Positions 48,731 to 58,630 of a stretch of DNA of 64,000 nucleotides are shown in pieces. Numbering within the stretch: position 1 is the first letter of the stretch; every line of letters starts with the position of its first letter. The notes beneath the pieces are model-generated. The model did not search any database and had not been told where the DNA came from. It saw only the letters and a program-made list of their open reading frames with translations. A program made the translations under genes and the position numbers. This DNA comes from Acinetobacter sp. ANC 4173 (GTDB lineage: Bacteria; Pseudomonadota; Gammaproteobacteria; Pseudomonadales; Moraxellaceae): assembly GCF_004331255.1 (NCBI RefSeq), contig NZ_SJOF01000009.1:102269-166268 (forward strand). Reading direction: 5' to 3'.

Positions 48731-49519
48731 CTATAATTGCAAATAACGTGTGTATTCTTGGCTATCTGGGAACAATGCACGCAGTTGGTTGACTAACACT
48801 TGCATACCCATCTTATCGCCATTGGCTCGTGCAATACGAATACCAATCCATAATGCACGCGCACTCTGATTTTTCTGCCCAACCAGACGAACAAACTGTT
48901 CATATAACTGTGTCGCAGCAGGAATTTGTTGTCTTAAATAAAATATTTCAGACAACTCTAACATTGAAACATAAGAATTCGGATTTACTTGCAATGCTTG
49001 CTTGAATGATTTTTCAGCATTTGCTGTATCACCCAATTTTAAGTAAATACGTCCTAAATTTTCCAATGCCTTGAATCGCTGATCATAACCTAAGGTTGAA
49101 CCAGCAATTGCTAATTGTTCAATCGCCTCATTATAACGCCCTACGACGTATAAATACGTACCATAGTTGTTACGAGCTTGCGCATTTTTAGGATCTGCGG
49201 AAATTGCACGTTTAAAATGTGTCTCCGCTTTTTCCATATTGGCAGGGCTACCTTCTTGCTGTAACAACACACCCATCATCATATTCGCAGTGGAATCACG
49301 TGACTCCATTTCCAATGCTTGATCGAGCGCGCGTTTTGCCGCATCTAGGTCGCCCTTACGAATATATTCCGCTGCCAATTGAGTTCGCACTTCTACTGCT
49401 TTCTCGGGGTCTTTTTTAAACCCTGGTACTGACGACGTCGTTGTCGTAATACAACCCACTAATGACGCTGAAAGACAAAACATTGTAATACATGCAAATT
49501 TGTAGGTGGGTTTACTCAA
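48731..49519 (-). CDS. pilW: Type IV pilus biogenesis lipoprotein PilW/PilF
   Basis: 262 residues. Lipoprotein signal with SLVGC near residue 23, followed by about six TPR units (LAAEYIRKGDLDAAKRALDQALEM, ARNNYGTYLYVVGRYNEAIEQLAIAG, LGRIYLKLGDTANAEKSFKQALQVNPNSYVSMLELS...). This matches PilF/PilW, the pilotin for the outer-membrane secretin PilQ. Its place between rlmN and rodZ is the conserved gammaproteobacterial order. Confidence 0.92.
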   Translation of the reverse strand: MSKPTYKFACITMFCLSASLVGCITTTTSSVPGFKKDPEKAVEVRTQLAAEYIRKGDLDAAKRALDQALEMESRDSTANMMMGVLLQQEGSPANMEKAETHFKRAISADPKNAQARNNYGTYLYVVGRYNEAIEQLAIAGSTLGYDQRFKALENLGRIYLKLGDTANAEKSFKQALQVNPNSYVSMLELSEIFYLRQQIPAATQLYEQFVRLVGQKNQSARALWIGIRIARANGDKMGMQVLVNQLRALFPDSQEYTRYLQL

Positions 49520-49534
49520 TTAATAGCCCCTTTA

Positions 49535-50770
49535 TTATCCGTTTGAGCGCAAAATCTCATTCCGCTCAGCCACTTTTTTCTTCCACTGCTCTGCACGACG
49601 TGTACGGTCAGCCACTTGACCAACCAACTGTCCACATGCAGCGTCAATATCATCACCACGTGTCTGACGAATCGTACACACAAATCCTGCATCAGACAAA
49701 GTTTTTTGGAAAGAAATAATACGGTTACGACTTGAGCGACCATATGGTGCATGCGGAAACGGATTAAAGGGAATTAAATTAATTTTACTTGGTAAATTTT
49801 TTAACAATTTCAACAGCTGTTGTGCATGTTCAGGTTGGTCATTGACCCCATCTAACATCACATATTCAATGGTGACATGACGGCGTGCGCTTTCATTACC
49901 ATCTTTCGCCAAATAGCGCTGACATGCTGCAATCAACTGATCCAACGGATATTTTTTATTAATTGGCACCAATTCATTACGCAATTCATCATTTGGGGCA
50001 TGTAGCGAAATCGCCAATGCCACATCAATATCTTGTGCCAATTGGTCAATTTTCGGCACCACACCTGACGTTGACAGCGTCACACGACGTTTCGACATAC
50101 CATAAGCAAAATCGTCCAGCATCAACCGCATAGAGCTTAAGACCGCATCATAATTGAGTAAAGGCTCGCCCATACCCATCATGACCACATTGGTCACGGT
50201 ACGCTCACGTTCTGCAACTGGCACCTCTTCCATATAGGAGTAGTTTGCCATCCACAATTGGCCAATAATTTCCGCAGGTGTTAAATCACGTTGGAAACCT
50301 TGCTTACCCGTAGAACAGAATGAACAATCTAGGGCACAACCCACTTGTGAAGAAATACACAAGGTTTTACGTGCGCCTGTTTTATCTTCGGCTGGAATGA
50401 GCACAGTTTCAACCAATGAGCCAGCACCATCACCTACACGGAACACCCATTTACGTGTGCCATCTTTAGAATAATTACGGTGTACGACTTCGGGCGCTTT
50501 AATTTCACATACGCGCTCTAATTTTTCACGCAACTTGCCTGAAATGTTGGTCATTTCAGCAAAATCGGTCACGAAATATTGATGGATCCACTTCATCACC
50601 TGTCCTGCACGGAATTTCTTTTCGCCCAAAGCTTCAAAGAATTGTTCCAGTTCAAGACGTGACATGCCCAGTAAATTCACTTTTTCCACAGAAGGTTGCT
50701 GTGTTGGAGTGGACAAAGATTGTTGCGATTCATCAGACGTTGCCGATGAAACGACCACTTCAGTACTCAT
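49535..50770 (-). CDS. rlmN: 23S rRNA (A2503-C2)/tRNA (A37-C2) methyltransferase RlmN
   Basis: 411 residues. Radical-SAM enzyme: the cluster motif is [11 protein letters not shown], with SSQVG before it carrying an active-site cysteine region. [14 protein letters not shown] and STSGVVPKI are the SAM-binding elements, and a C-terminal Cys lies in ACGQLVGQ. The N-terminal HhH-like accessory domain ([31 protein letters not shown]) is present. The first ~28 residues are a low-complexity Ser/Gln tail that varies in the family. Confidence 0.96.
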   Translation of the reverse strand: MSTEVVVSSATSDESQQSLSTPTQQPSVEKVNLLGMSRLELEQFFEALGEKKFRAGQVMKWIHQYFVTDFAEMTNISGKLREKLERVCEIKAPEVVHRNYSKDGTRKWVFRVGDGAGSLVETVLIPAEDKTGARKTLCISSQVGCALDCSFCSTGKQGFQRDLTPAEIIGQLWMANYSYMEEVPVAERERTVTNVVMMGMGEPLLNYDAVLSSMRLMLDDFAYGMSKRRVTLSTSGVVPKIDQLAQDIDVALAISLHAPNDELRNELVPINKKYPLDQLIAACQRYLAKDGNESARRHVTIEYVMLDGVNDQPEHAQQLLKLLKNLPSKINLIPFNPFPHAPYGRSSRNRIISFQKTLSDAGFVCTIRQTRGDDIDAACGQLVGQVADRTRRAEQWKKKVAERNEILRSNG

Positions 50771-50848
50771 GTGTAATTACCTAAACCATGTCGAAGATAG
50801 AAAGAGATTGCTCAATATTCAAGCAAATAAATTTTAAGAGAATAAAAA

Positions 50849-50880
50849 AACCAGATAAGCAGTATAACACTTATCTGGTT
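50849..50880 (-). terminator. ndk terminator
   Basis: AACCAGATAAG (50849-50859) / CTTATCTGGTT (50870-50880) with a run of T's beyond on the minus strand. Confidence 0.88.
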
Positions 50881-50893
50881 CGAATACTGCGAA

Positions 50894-51325
50894 TTAACGA
50901 GTACGCGGAGCAATCTCAGTTTGAGCGAAGAAGTAGTTAACTTCACGATCAGCAGATGCTACAGAGTCAGAACCGTGAGCAGCGTTTTCGTCGATGCTTA
51001 CAGCGAAGTCAGCGCGGATCGTACCTGGAGCAGCTTCTTTAGGGTTAGTTGCGCCAAGGATTTCACGGTGAGCAAGAACTGCGTTTTCGCCTTCAAGAAC
51101 TGAAACAACAACTGGGCCAGAAGTCATGAACGCAACTAAGTCAGCAAAGAAACCACGTTCTTTGTGTTCTGCGTAGAAACCTTCAGCTTCAGTTTGAGTC
51201 AAATGTTTCATTTTAGTTGCAACGATTTGAAGACCAGCTTTTTCAAAACGAGCAAAGATGTCACCAATGTGGTTTTTAGCAACTGCGTCTGGTTTTACGA
51301 TAGATAAAGTACGTTCAATAGCCAT
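50894..51325 (-). CDS. ndk: Nucleoside diphosphate kinase
   Basis: 143 residues. It begins [20 protein letters not shown]. The phosphorylated histidine is H117 in [19 protein letters not shown], and [14 protein letters not shown] is the nucleotide-binding stretch. It equilibrates NTP pools. It has a strong ribosome site (AAGGAG) and its codons are strongly biased, as for a highly expressed gene. Confidence 0.97.
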   Translation of the reverse strand: MAIERTLSIVKPDAVAKNHIGDIFARFEKAGLQIVATKMKHLTQTEAEGFYAEHKERGFFADLVAFMTSGPVVVSVLEGENAVLAHREILGATNPKEAAPGTIRADFAVSIDENAAHGSDSVASADREVNYFFAQTEIAPRTR

Positions 51326-51451
51326 GATTGGCTCCTTAAGTCAAATTAGACGTGAAAATTTTGCCGCATTATACCGAATAATGTGCAGTTATCAGCTTTT
51401 GTAATGTAAAAAAACTGGATTTTTTCGATGTGCTGCTAGAAAAATGCTGGA

Positions 51452-51652
51452 TTAGCTGGCTTCGTCAATCCATGCCATTTGAATTGCTTCAAGCAAACCT
51501 TCAGTCGACTTAGTTGGATCATCACTAAAGTCAGGTAAAGCACACACCCACGCGTGTAAGTCGGTAAAACGAATCCATTGCGGATCCACATCTGGATGTG
51601 CTTCATATAATTCAATCGCGATATCCATGGTATCTGTCCAACGTAAACCCAT
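51452..51652 (-). CDS. iscX: Fe-S cluster assembly protein IscX
   Basis: 66 residues, full length for IscX/YfhJ: LRWTDTMDIAIELYEAHPDVDPQWIRFTDLHAWVCALPDFSDDP followed by EGLLEAIQMAWIDE. It is a small acidic iron-binding partner of IscS/IscU. It usually ends the isc operon; here it stands alone beside ndk. Confidence 0.95.
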   Translation of the reverse strand: MGLRWTDTMDIAIELYEAHPDVDPQWIRFTDLHAWVCALPDFSDDPTKSTEGLLEAIQMAWIDEAS

Positions 51653-51732
51653 GACTGTTCCTAATTTATGCTATGAATCGGCTACTTTAACAAATTTCAT
51701 CATGTCTGAAAAACTGCGCAGTATGATTCAAT

Positions 51733-52284
51733 CTACAAGACCATACTAAACATAGGTGCACACGCAATAACCACTGCGGCAACACTCGCACCTATCACCG
51801 CACCAACCGCTACATCACTAGGATAATGCAAGCCTAGCACCATACGGGACAATGCCACCAACACAGTAAAGGGCAACATTAAGACCAATAAGATGGGCTG
51901 AACATAACCAATCACCACACTCGCCATCACTGCATGTAAAGTATGCCCAGAGGGAAAACTAAAATGATCTAAAGGTCGTTCACAAAGGCGAATGACTTGA
52001 TGTACCTGATAAGGTCGTGGGCGCACCGTTTTAGTTTTGAGCACTTTATAAATAGCCGTACCCAATAAAGAACCTAAAATCAAATACAGCATTTGCAAGC
52101 TATAGGACAAACCTTGCAACATCCAAAGGCTCATCAACATGATGTACCAGAAAAAACCATCACCGAAACGGCTAATCAGTTTAAAAAAAAGTGCCACTCG
52201 CTCTGAATGGGAAAAATGGTTCAGATATAAACAACCTTTTAAGTCGAGATCGAGTATTTTTATTTTTGCATTCTTAAAATTCAT
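51733..52284 (-). CDS. PAP2-family phosphatase
   Basis: 183 residues from the ATG at 52284, which has AGGAGAGG upstream. Five to six membrane helices carry the three acid-phosphatase motifs: KTKTVRPRP (motif 1), FPSGHTLHA (motif 2, catalytic His) and SRMVLGLHYPSDV (motif 3, nucleophile-region His and Asp). Such enzymes dephosphorylate lipid phosphates such as undecaprenyl diphosphate, phosphatidic acid or PGP. It begins 28 bp after the glycosyltransferase gene, so the two form an operon. Confidence 0.9.
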   Translation of the reverse strand: MNFKNAKIKILDLDLKGCLYLNHFSHSERVALFFKLISRFGDGFFWYIMLMSLWMLQGLSYSLQMLYLILGSLLGTAIYKVLKTKTVRPRPYQVHQVIRLCERPLDHFSFPSGHTLHAVMASVVIGYVQPILLVLMLPFTVLVALSRMVLGLHYPSDVAVGAVIGASVAAVVIACAPMFSMVL

Positions 52285-52312
52285 AATTCCTCTCCTCAAG
52301 CTTTTGTTTTGC

Positions 52313-53596
52313 TTACGCTATCATTCGGGTTTCCTTTGCCACCTGATATAGGGCTTGTTCTAGTTGAGTCACGGGATGATGCCACCCCATTTCCATTACA
52401 TTCAGACGGGCACTTTGTCCCATACTCTTCAGTTGTTGTCGTCTTGGTAAATTCTGCATGTGTTTCGAAAATGCATTTACATCATTTAATGGACTCAGCC
52501 ATCCTGTTTTACCCTGTTCAATATGCGCATGAGCACATGCATAATTATATGCTACTACAGGTAAACCACTCGCCATTGCTTCTAAAACAACGTTACCAAA
52601 AGTTTCAACTTGACTAGCAAATACAAAAACATCTGCACTTGCATAAACACTTGCAAGATTCTTACCAGTTAAGCCTCCAGTAAAAATTACACCATGTACT
52701 TTACCTAAATTTTCCAAGCGTTGACGGTCGGGTCCATCGCCAGTGATCACCAATTTATAATATTTTTCGCCACGTTGCAGCATATATATATAGTTACGAA
52801 TCAGTACATCAATTTCCTTCTCTGGCGATAACCGTCCCACATAAAGCATCACTGTGGTATGACAGTCTGCCCCCCAAATGCACCGATATGAATCAGAGTG
52901 ATGTATGGGAGAAAATTGCTGCGTATCTACACCCCGCCCCACTATTACCAATGGGCAAGTAATTCCAAATTGCTTTAAAGCCTTTTGTGTATCTTTACTC
53001 GGAACACAGGTCAGTTGGGTATTATTATGAAACCAACGTAAATAATGTTGTATCGGTTTCACCAAAAAAGCCAAATCAAAGAAGCGACTAAAATCCTGAA
53101 AAGGTGAATGAAAACCACTTGATACAGGAATATTACGACTTTTAGCAGCATGCAAGGCTGTGAGCCCCAACGGTCCTTCAGTCACTACATGCACCACATT
53201 CGGCATAAACTCATCTAGAGCATTGGCAACTTTCAAAAACTGTGGCCAACCAAATTGTAAACTCGGATATTTAGGAATACTTTGTGCTGTAACCAGACAT
53301 TCTTTGTTGGGAGTAAAGTCCCCGCATGATTGAGTCTGGCTCGGACGAACGAGCAGAATTTTATGCCCCTGCTTTTGCAACCCTTTACAAAGCTGCATCA
53401 ATGATAAAGCCACCCCATTCACTTCTGGTGGCCATGTTTCTGTGACGATTGCTATTTTCAACCTCGGGCGAACCAGATCTTTTAAAACACTTATTTCTTC
53501 TATGCTGTTTTTGTTTTTTTGTAATTTGAAATAAAACTTAAAACTGTCTGGAAAATTTTGTTGTTTTAACAGGCTCGCAGTGGATATGTAAGACAT
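52313..53596 (-). CDS. GT4-family glycosyltransferase
   Basis: 427 residues, GT-B fold. The donor half holds LYVGRLSPEKEIDVLIRNYI, LVITGDGPDRQRLENLG, VIFTGGLTGKNLASVYASADVFVFASQVETFGNVVLEAMASGLPVVAYNYACAHAHIEQGKTGWL, which includes the EX7E motif. The acceptor half starts LKIAIVTETWPPEVNGVALSLMQLCKGLQKQGH. It is close to the GT1/MgtA-like alpha-mannosyl/glucosyl transferases that act on diacylglycerol or similar membrane acceptors. About 45 residues precede the usual start; an internal start at LKIAIV is not seen with ATG. Paired with the PAP2 phosphatase. Confidence 0.9.
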   Translation of the reverse strand: MSYISTASLLKQQNFPDSFKFYFKLQKNKNSIEEISVLKDLVRPRLKIAIVTETWPPEVNGVALSLMQLCKGLQKQGHKILLVRPSQTQSCGDFTPNKECLVTAQSIPKYPSLQFGWPQFLKVANALDEFMPNVVHVVTEGPLGLTALHAAKSRNIPVSSGFHSPFQDFSRFFDLAFLVKPIQHYLRWFHNNTQLTCVPSKDTQKALKQFGITCPLVIVGRGVDTQQFSPIHHSDSYRCIWGADCHTTVMLYVGRLSPEKEIDVLIRNYIYMLQRGEKYYKLVITGDGPDRQRLENLGKVHGVIFTGGLTGKNLASVYASADVFVFASQVETFGNVVLEAMASGLPVVAYNYACAHAHIEQGKTGWLSPLNDVNAFSKHMQNLPRRQQLKSMGQSARLNVMEMGWHHPVTQLEQALYQVAKETRMIA

Positions 53597-53681
53597 ATAA
53601 CACCTATTGCTTGATTTTGTTCTAGCTTAGATGCCTTTGTTTACAGTTTGATGATGCTTGTTTGACATTCCCGTGAAATAC

Positions 53682-53711
53682 AAAAGGGAGATAAAATTTA
53701 CCTCCCTTTTG
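53682..53711 (-). terminator. Pilus-operon terminator
   Basis: AAAAGGGAG (53682-53690) / CTCCCTTTT (53702-53710), in line with the end of the minus-strand operon. Confidence 0.8.
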
Positions 53712-53748
53712 TTGATCATTTACAAAACCTAACGGCTTTACAACGAAA

Positions 53749-54159
53749 TTAAAAATCCACATTGACATAGATTCGGTCACGATACACTCCTGCAGGAACA
53801 CCATTTATAGGGTTTTCTTGCAATTGAGCTGAAATTATATATTTCTGATTCATTCCAGCACGCTGATTCATCTGAACACCCCATAAATTTTGACTCGCAC
53901 CACGTATATTTAATTGAGTTCTTAACCTATATGGGCCATTGGATACATAACTTAGACCAGAAGAATTTACTAGATTTTGACTGTTAAAAGCAATTGAATA
54001 ATTACGATCACAAGATATATTAAAAGAAGTCGCTGTTTGGCTACGATAATAACTAGCCAATTTCATTTCTGGAGCTGAAAATCCACCTATAGAACATTCA
54101 GATGCTGAAACAAATCCACAGCAAGTCATACAAATGCAAGCTATTAATAAGTTTCTCAT
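53749..54159 (-). CDS. Spore-coat-U-domain pilus subunit (putative tip)
   Basis: 136 residues. Sec signal (cleavage about 19, FVSASECS), then a single SCPU domain with a Cys pair (ECSIGG and NISCDRN), and the closing PAGVYRDRIYVNVDF. It is the last gene of the operon, the place of the two-domain tip adhesin in Csu-type systems (CsuE is over 300 residues). Here only one domain remains, so either it is the tip without an adhesin domain or a minor shaft subunit. The start is 13 bp from the usher stop. Confidence 0.85.
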   Translation of the reverse strand: MRNLLIACICMTCCGFVSASECSIGGFSAPEMKLASYYRSQTATSFNISCDRNYSIAFNSQNLVNSSGLSYVSNGPYRLRTQLNIRGASQNLWGVQMNQRAGMNQKYIISAQLQENPINGVPAGVYRDRIYVNVDF

Positions 54160-54172
54160 TAAACACCTCCTA

Positions 54173-56488
54173 TTACTTGCAAATCAAATTAATGATTTCA
54201 TTCTCACTACCACTAATTTGATGTTGAGAAACATTCAATGAAGCATTACAAATCTGATTACCTTGTGAAACAACCTTAATATTGTATTGGGTTGGCTTAG
54301 CAAGATACAGATAAAATAAACCATCACTATCAACAAAATAGTTTTCTTCATTACCTCCATTTATGCGCACTAAAGTACCTAGAAGGAATTTCTCCCCATT
54401 TTCATTTAATAATTTAAAAGTAAATTTTTTAGTCTTAAGTATTGGAAAATTTAAAACATAACCTCTTTGGTTTAATGCACTAAGTTGCTGACTGGCTTGA
54501 TCAACAGAATAATCCAGAGGAAGCTGATCTTGATTATAAGAAATATCATAATTAATGTAAGGAACAATATCATGTACAAATAAATATCCCTTTTTATTCG
54601 ATTCACCTACTGAAGAAAGTGATCTTAACACCTCGATATTTTCCATTCCATTGAGATCCACCAATGTAAAAGCATCATCAACATATTTGGTAAGTGCTAC
54701 TTTTTTATCCAAAAATACCAGTGCACCTTGAAATTGAGCGCGTGAAGTCCGATTATCAGGATATTCATCATACGATAGAGACAAATCACCTACTCTAGAT
54801 TTTAAAAGACCAAAACCATGAAAATTAACATCACTATCTTGATTTGAAACCGCTAAAGCATAATCGAACCCATACGGATTATAACTTCTTCTTGAATAGC
54901 TTATTTCAGTATCATTATCATCTGTATTATGTTCAATACTTACACTGCTACGAGAATTCCAGTCATATGTAAGTGCAATATTAAAGTTATCATCCTGATC
55001 ATCTTCAAAGTTTTTCGAACAATTTATACTTGCATAAAGTTTATCTGTTATTCTTTTAGCAGCACCAAAATTAATAATTCTACTATCTTGAGTTTGAAAA
55101 GCACCACCTTTGTAATTTATATTATTGACATAACTTAAACTCAGACCATCAAAGAAGCCCAATTTCGATACATTAATATAAGCGAGATTAGATAATTTAG
55201 TATTGAATTCTGAATCAGAATAACCCAAAGGTTCATATTGGTCAGTATAGTAACGACCATTATATCCAAATGACCAGCGACCATAACTTTTACTTAAAGA
55301 TACAGATAAAGCATAACCAATAGTGCCATCATCCTCACTTGCGGCATATGCTGTATCCAATAAAGCAAAAGTACCTAGTGCTTGAGTCCACAAAAAACTT
55401 AAATTACTAACTTCTTCTGAATAGGTTGCATCAAAACCCAAGGTAGTATTTTGTGTAACTCCTCGACGAAAATATAATTTTGTAAAGAATTCACGATAAT
55501 CATTACTGTCATCATCATAATTATATCTTAGCTTCCCAAGAGAAATATCATACTCATTAAGATCCTTTCTTAATAACTGACTACTGATATATATTGGGAA
55601 ACTTTGTACAGTCTGATTACCCAATATGTCACGAACGACGATTTGAGCTTCCCCTGATTGATTAATACTTGCACCAGATTGTAATGAATAATTACCAGGT
55701 GTAACGGACTGATTATATAAGTTAACGCCATTAATATATAAATCTACAGTTGATGGGAGTACTGCACTCCCATTCAGAGTAGGCATATTCCAATAAACAA
55801 AATCTGGACGTTCGGTAAAATTTGTTCCAAAACTTATACCACCATATCGAAATGAATTAGTCAGTGTACTATAAACACTAGTATTATCACCTAATCGAAA
55901 CTTGGTGTAATTCTCAGGAAACTCTAATTCAAAAAGAGAACCAACACGAACTACATCTTGTTCAGTATCAGTTGGTGAATCTCTATATATAAATGAATTA
56001 GTAAAAATCCAATAATCTTTAAATATTCCGATTTCAGTTAGTGCATTAAATTGATTATCAAAGTCATCTTTTGAGTAAAATAAATCATAATTAACAAAGC
56101 CACCAAAATTAGCTCTTTTTGGAATTATTATTGTATCCTTATAAGGTACTGATGCAAAATAACTAGCTGGGACATTAATTTTTACTGCCTGCAAAGTCTC
56201 ATCTTTTTCAAATTTAACATCAGGACCACTCATTAAACAATAATTATCTTTCTCCTTGTTTCTTTGGAAACTCGAAGTAGATACTCCTAAATCTTCAAGT
56301 GGACTACATTCTATATACTCACCATCTTTCGAAGTCAGCAATAAGGCTTCTATATTTCTGTCAACACCATTCAACCATATATTAACCACCATTAAATTAT
56401 TATTATTTTCTGATAATGGTACATTAACATCTGCATTAGCTGCACCAATAGATCCTATTACAATAAGAACAACCCTAATACCCTTCAT
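54173..56488 (-). CDS. Chaperone-usher outer-membrane usher
   Basis: 771 residues with signal peptide. It shows the usher layout: N-terminal chaperone-binding domain (VNIWLNGVDRNIEALLLTSKDGEYIECSPLEDLGV), a long beta-barrel rich in aromatic/Gly strands, the plug domain (about 220-300; TVDLYINGVNLYNQSVTPGNYSLQSGASINQSGEAQIVVRDILGNQT), and C-terminal Ig-like domains ending in two cysteines. It belongs to the archaic (sigma/CsuD-like) ushers. It exports and assembles the subunits encoded on either side. Its base composition is lower in G+C than the housekeeping genes. Confidence 0.93.
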   Translation of the reverse strand: MKGIRVVLIVIGSIGAANADVNVPLSENNNNLMVVNIWLNGVDRNIEALLLTSKDGEYIECSPLEDLGVSTSSFQRNKEKDNYCLMSGPDVKFEKDETLQAVKINVPASYFASVPYKDTIIIPKRANFGGFVNYDLFYSKDDFDNQFNALTEIGIFKDYWIFTNSFIYRDSPTDTEQDVVRVGSLFELEFPENYTKFRLGDNTSVYSTLTNSFRYGGISFGTNFTERPDFVYWNMPTLNGSAVLPSTVDLYINGVNLYNQSVTPGNYSLQSGASINQSGEAQIVVRDILGNQTVQSFPIYISSQLLRKDLNEYDISLGKLRYNYDDDSNDYREFFTKLYFRRGVTQNTTLGFDATYSEEVSNLSFLWTQALGTFALLDTAYAASEDDGTIGYALSVSLSKSYGRWSFGYNGRYYTDQYEPLGYSDSEFNTKLSNLAYINVSKLGFFDGLSLSYVNNINYKGGAFQTQDSRIINFGAAKRITDKLYASINCSKNFEDDQDDNFNIALTYDWNSRSSVSIEHNTDDNDTEISYSRRSYNPYGFDYALAVSNQDSDVNFHGFGLLKSRVGDLSLSYDEYPDNRTSRAQFQGALVFLDKKVALTKYVDDAFTLVDLNGMENIEVLRSLSSVGESNKKGYLFVHDIVPYINYDISYNQDQLPLDYSVDQASQQLSALNQRGYVLNFPILKTKKFTFKLLNENGEKFLLGTLVRINGGNEENYFVDSDGLFYLYLAKPTQYNIKVVSQGNQICNASLNVSQHQISGSENEIINLICK

Positions 56489-56506
56489 AGAATCACCCTC
56501 TGAGAT

Positions 56507-57208
56507 TTAATATTCTAAAAAATCTCCATCTTTATCAGTTTTAATTCTAACTTTTATTTTTTCATTTGAACCATTATTAACAACACCTAAATCAAGTTGG
56601 TACTTACTACCCGAAAGTAAATATTTATTTAAACTTTTTTTTACTAACTCCTTATTATTAGCATCTATTAATTCAACTTCATTAAGTTGCACATGAGATT
56701 TTGAATTATTTTCAAGGTCTAAAATAAATTTATTATTCATTTTTTTTAAATCGACCTTCAAATTATTTTTATCCTGTTGACCTACAAATAAAGGTAAAGA
56801 AAATTTGAATTGGATATTCATCGCTTGTGGATCAGTGATCGGTGTAACCTCATTAAAAATAATCCTCCAAGCCTTTTCTTTATCTGTTGCAATACCACTT
56901 GCGCTCTGAATAAAACCAATGCGAACTATTTGCTTAGAATTTGGTTTTAATTCAAAAATTTTAGGATTAAATAAAATATTCTTTTCCTCTAGTAATACAT
57001 CTTCACCTTTTTCATTTTGAGTCCATGTACTCGCAGAAAGCTCAAATATTTTTGATTGTGAAAAATCACTACTTTCAACTATAACTGTAGTACTTCTCTG
57101 CTGTTTATTTTTATCACCTAAATAAAGTTGAATGGGGGTAAACTTTATGCCTGCGAACAACGAAAAACTTAAGGCACTCATAATTAAGAATAAAATTATT
57201 TTTTTCAT
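56507..57208 (-). CDS. Periplasmic pilus chaperone
   Basis: 233 residues. Signal peptide (cleaved about 19, FSLFAG), then a PapD-like two-domain chaperone: IKFTPIQLYLGDKNKQQRSTTVIVESSD (strands A1-B1), KIFELKPNSKQIVRIGFIQ (the donor-strand G1 region with the conserved Arg) and the domain-2 strands. The FGS/FGL loop pattern and the usher next to it fit archaic chaperones such as CsuC. It holds subunits folded before the usher. Confidence 0.88.
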   Translation of the reverse strand: MKKIILFLIMSALSFSLFAGIKFTPIQLYLGDKNKQQRSTTVIVESSDFSQSKIFELSASTWTQNEKGEDVLLEEKNILFNPKIFELKPNSKQIVRIGFIQSASGIATDKEKAWRIIFNEVTPITDPQAMNIQFKFSLPLFVGQQDKNNLKVDLKKMNNKFILDLENNSKSHVQLNEVELIDANNKELVKKSLNKYLLSGSKYQLDLGVVNNGSNEKIKVRIKTDKDGDFLEY

Positions 57209-57278
57209 GCTTATCCCTTAATATTTTATTATAAAAAGTGGTGTATATCGCACATACACCACTATTCATTATTTTTAA

Positions 57279-57791
57279 TTAGAATTCAACTGCAACCTTA
57301 TAGGTTCCTGTATAAAGACCAGCATAAGCAGAATCTACATCATCTCCAGCAACAGTCGCGTCAACTTGGAATACTCGACTACCTGGTTTGTACTCTAAGG
57401 CATGCTTACCAGTTAGATAGTGATTGTTTTCAGCTTTTGTTTCAACCACTACTGGAATGGTTTTATAACCATTTCTTAATTTATCTGGGGCATCAATATC
57501 TAAATTATATGGGGCATTTGTACGAACTTTAAAGTGTGTTCCACCTGTCCAGTCTTTGCCTGTTTTTTTAAGTGTAATTAAATCATCTTTGATATCCAAG
57601 TCACAATGTTTTTCAACTTTCAATTCAATATCAATTTTGCCTTTACAGTCATGACCACATCCATGATCACCTCTTTCATGTGGCATTCCACCCGTCATAC
57701 TTTCAGAAGACACTGAATCTTCTGCCATTGTTACTGTAGAACACATACCTAACATCAATGCTGCCATAGCAACTTTAAGCTGTAGTTTCAT
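57279..57791 (-). CDS. Archaic-type pilin with His/Cys-rich N-terminus
   Basis: 170 residues. Signal peptide (cleavage about 23, TVTMAED). The mature N-terminus is Ser/Gly-rich then H38, H43, C45, H47, C49 in MPHERGDHGCGHDCKG, followed by a CsuA/B-like beta-sandwich with C63 (KVEKHCDLDI), strands YNLDIDAPDKLRNGYKTIPVVVE and the closing TGTYKVAVEF. As the first gene of the operon it should be the major shaft subunit. The His/Cys cluster at the donor-strand end is not usual in Csu pilins and could bind metal or form extra disulfides. Confidence 0.85.
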   Translation of the reverse strand: MKLQLKVAMAALMLGMCSTVTMAEDSVSSESMTGGMPHERGDHGCGHDCKGKIDIELKVEKHCDLDIKDDLITLKKTGKDWTGGTHFKVRTNAPYNLDIDAPDKLRNGYKTIPVVVETKAENNHYLTGKHALEYKPGSRVFQVDATVAGDDVDSAYAGLYTGTYKVAVEF

Positions 57792-58357
57792 GGCCCTATC
57801 TCCATTTTCATTTTTTAAAAAATGTTTTCATATTTATAACTGCACCTTGCATCGAATTATTTTTTAATCCTTTTTTTGCTAGTGCATAGTTATCTTATGC
57901 AAATTTAATAGGGCTGAATTACTCCGTTGATTTTCATGTGAATTCTATTTTTTCTTTACTTTTTTATTTTTCTTTAAATTCTGATGTTTTTGCTAAAATT
58001 ACAAAATAGTTGTGATATCAATAAAAAGAATACATAAATTAAGATATCCAAATATAAAAATTTAATTTATTGATTATTAAAATATATATACAAACTTACA
58101 ATTTACTAAATATTACAACAAGAATAAATAAAAATACAATTTAAGCTAATTAAATCTCATTTTTATAATTAAGTGATATTTTTTTAATACTTTATGCACA
58201 ATACATGACATATTATTCAAATTCCTATATTTAAATCAATATAATCAACTTTATTTCTCACCATTTAAATATTAATTCTTTTTTATTAAATAGTTAGATG
58301 TTTCCACTTAAACTCGTATCCTCCTCTATTCCAAAACATCATCTAGCACTTGAATTA
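57792..58357. promoter_or_regulatory. Very AT-rich upstream region of the pilus operon
   Basis: Over 80% A+T by eye between about 57960 and 58290, with long A/T tracts and no coding frame. It must hold the operon promoter. Such DNA is a typical H-NS-like silencing target and suggests acquired DNA. Confidence 0.5.
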
Positions 58358-58630
58358 GGCTCTGTTGACATTTACTGTGCAAAAGAAACGAGACCATACA
58401 ATTCAATCGCCAAACCAAATCTACGTCTCACTATTCCGTCCTTATTTGCCGTTCGATTCGGCATACCATTGAGTGTTGGGATCAAACCAGATCGAGAGAT
58501 TTCCTCGATTGATTAAAGCTTGCTGGTAAGAAGACCAATTCATTGTACGATAGATTTTAGCTACAGGCTGATTCATCTATGAATGATATTGCTGAATAAG
58601 CTTTTAGAAATAGGTTTATGCAACAAAGCC
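58358..58630 (-). mobile_element. Internally deleted IS5-family element (IS903-like), 273 bp
   Basis: Both ends look like IS5-family termini: minus-strand left end GGCTTTGTTGCATAAACC (58630 inward) and the opposite end GGCTCTGTTGACATTTAC (58358 inward), imperfect inverted repeats. Inside, an ATG at 58576 opens MNQPVAKIYRTMNWSSYQQA and LINRGNLSIWFDPNTQWYAE, the start of an IS903-type transposase, stopped by TAA at 58442-58444 with the rest of the gene missing. No matching target duplication flanks it. It is non-autonomous, MITE-like. Confidence 0.75.

Noticed and set aside
58298..58516. 72-residue plus-strand ORF near the pilus operon
   Set aside because: Runs antisense through the end of the IS5-type remnant, which explains it.
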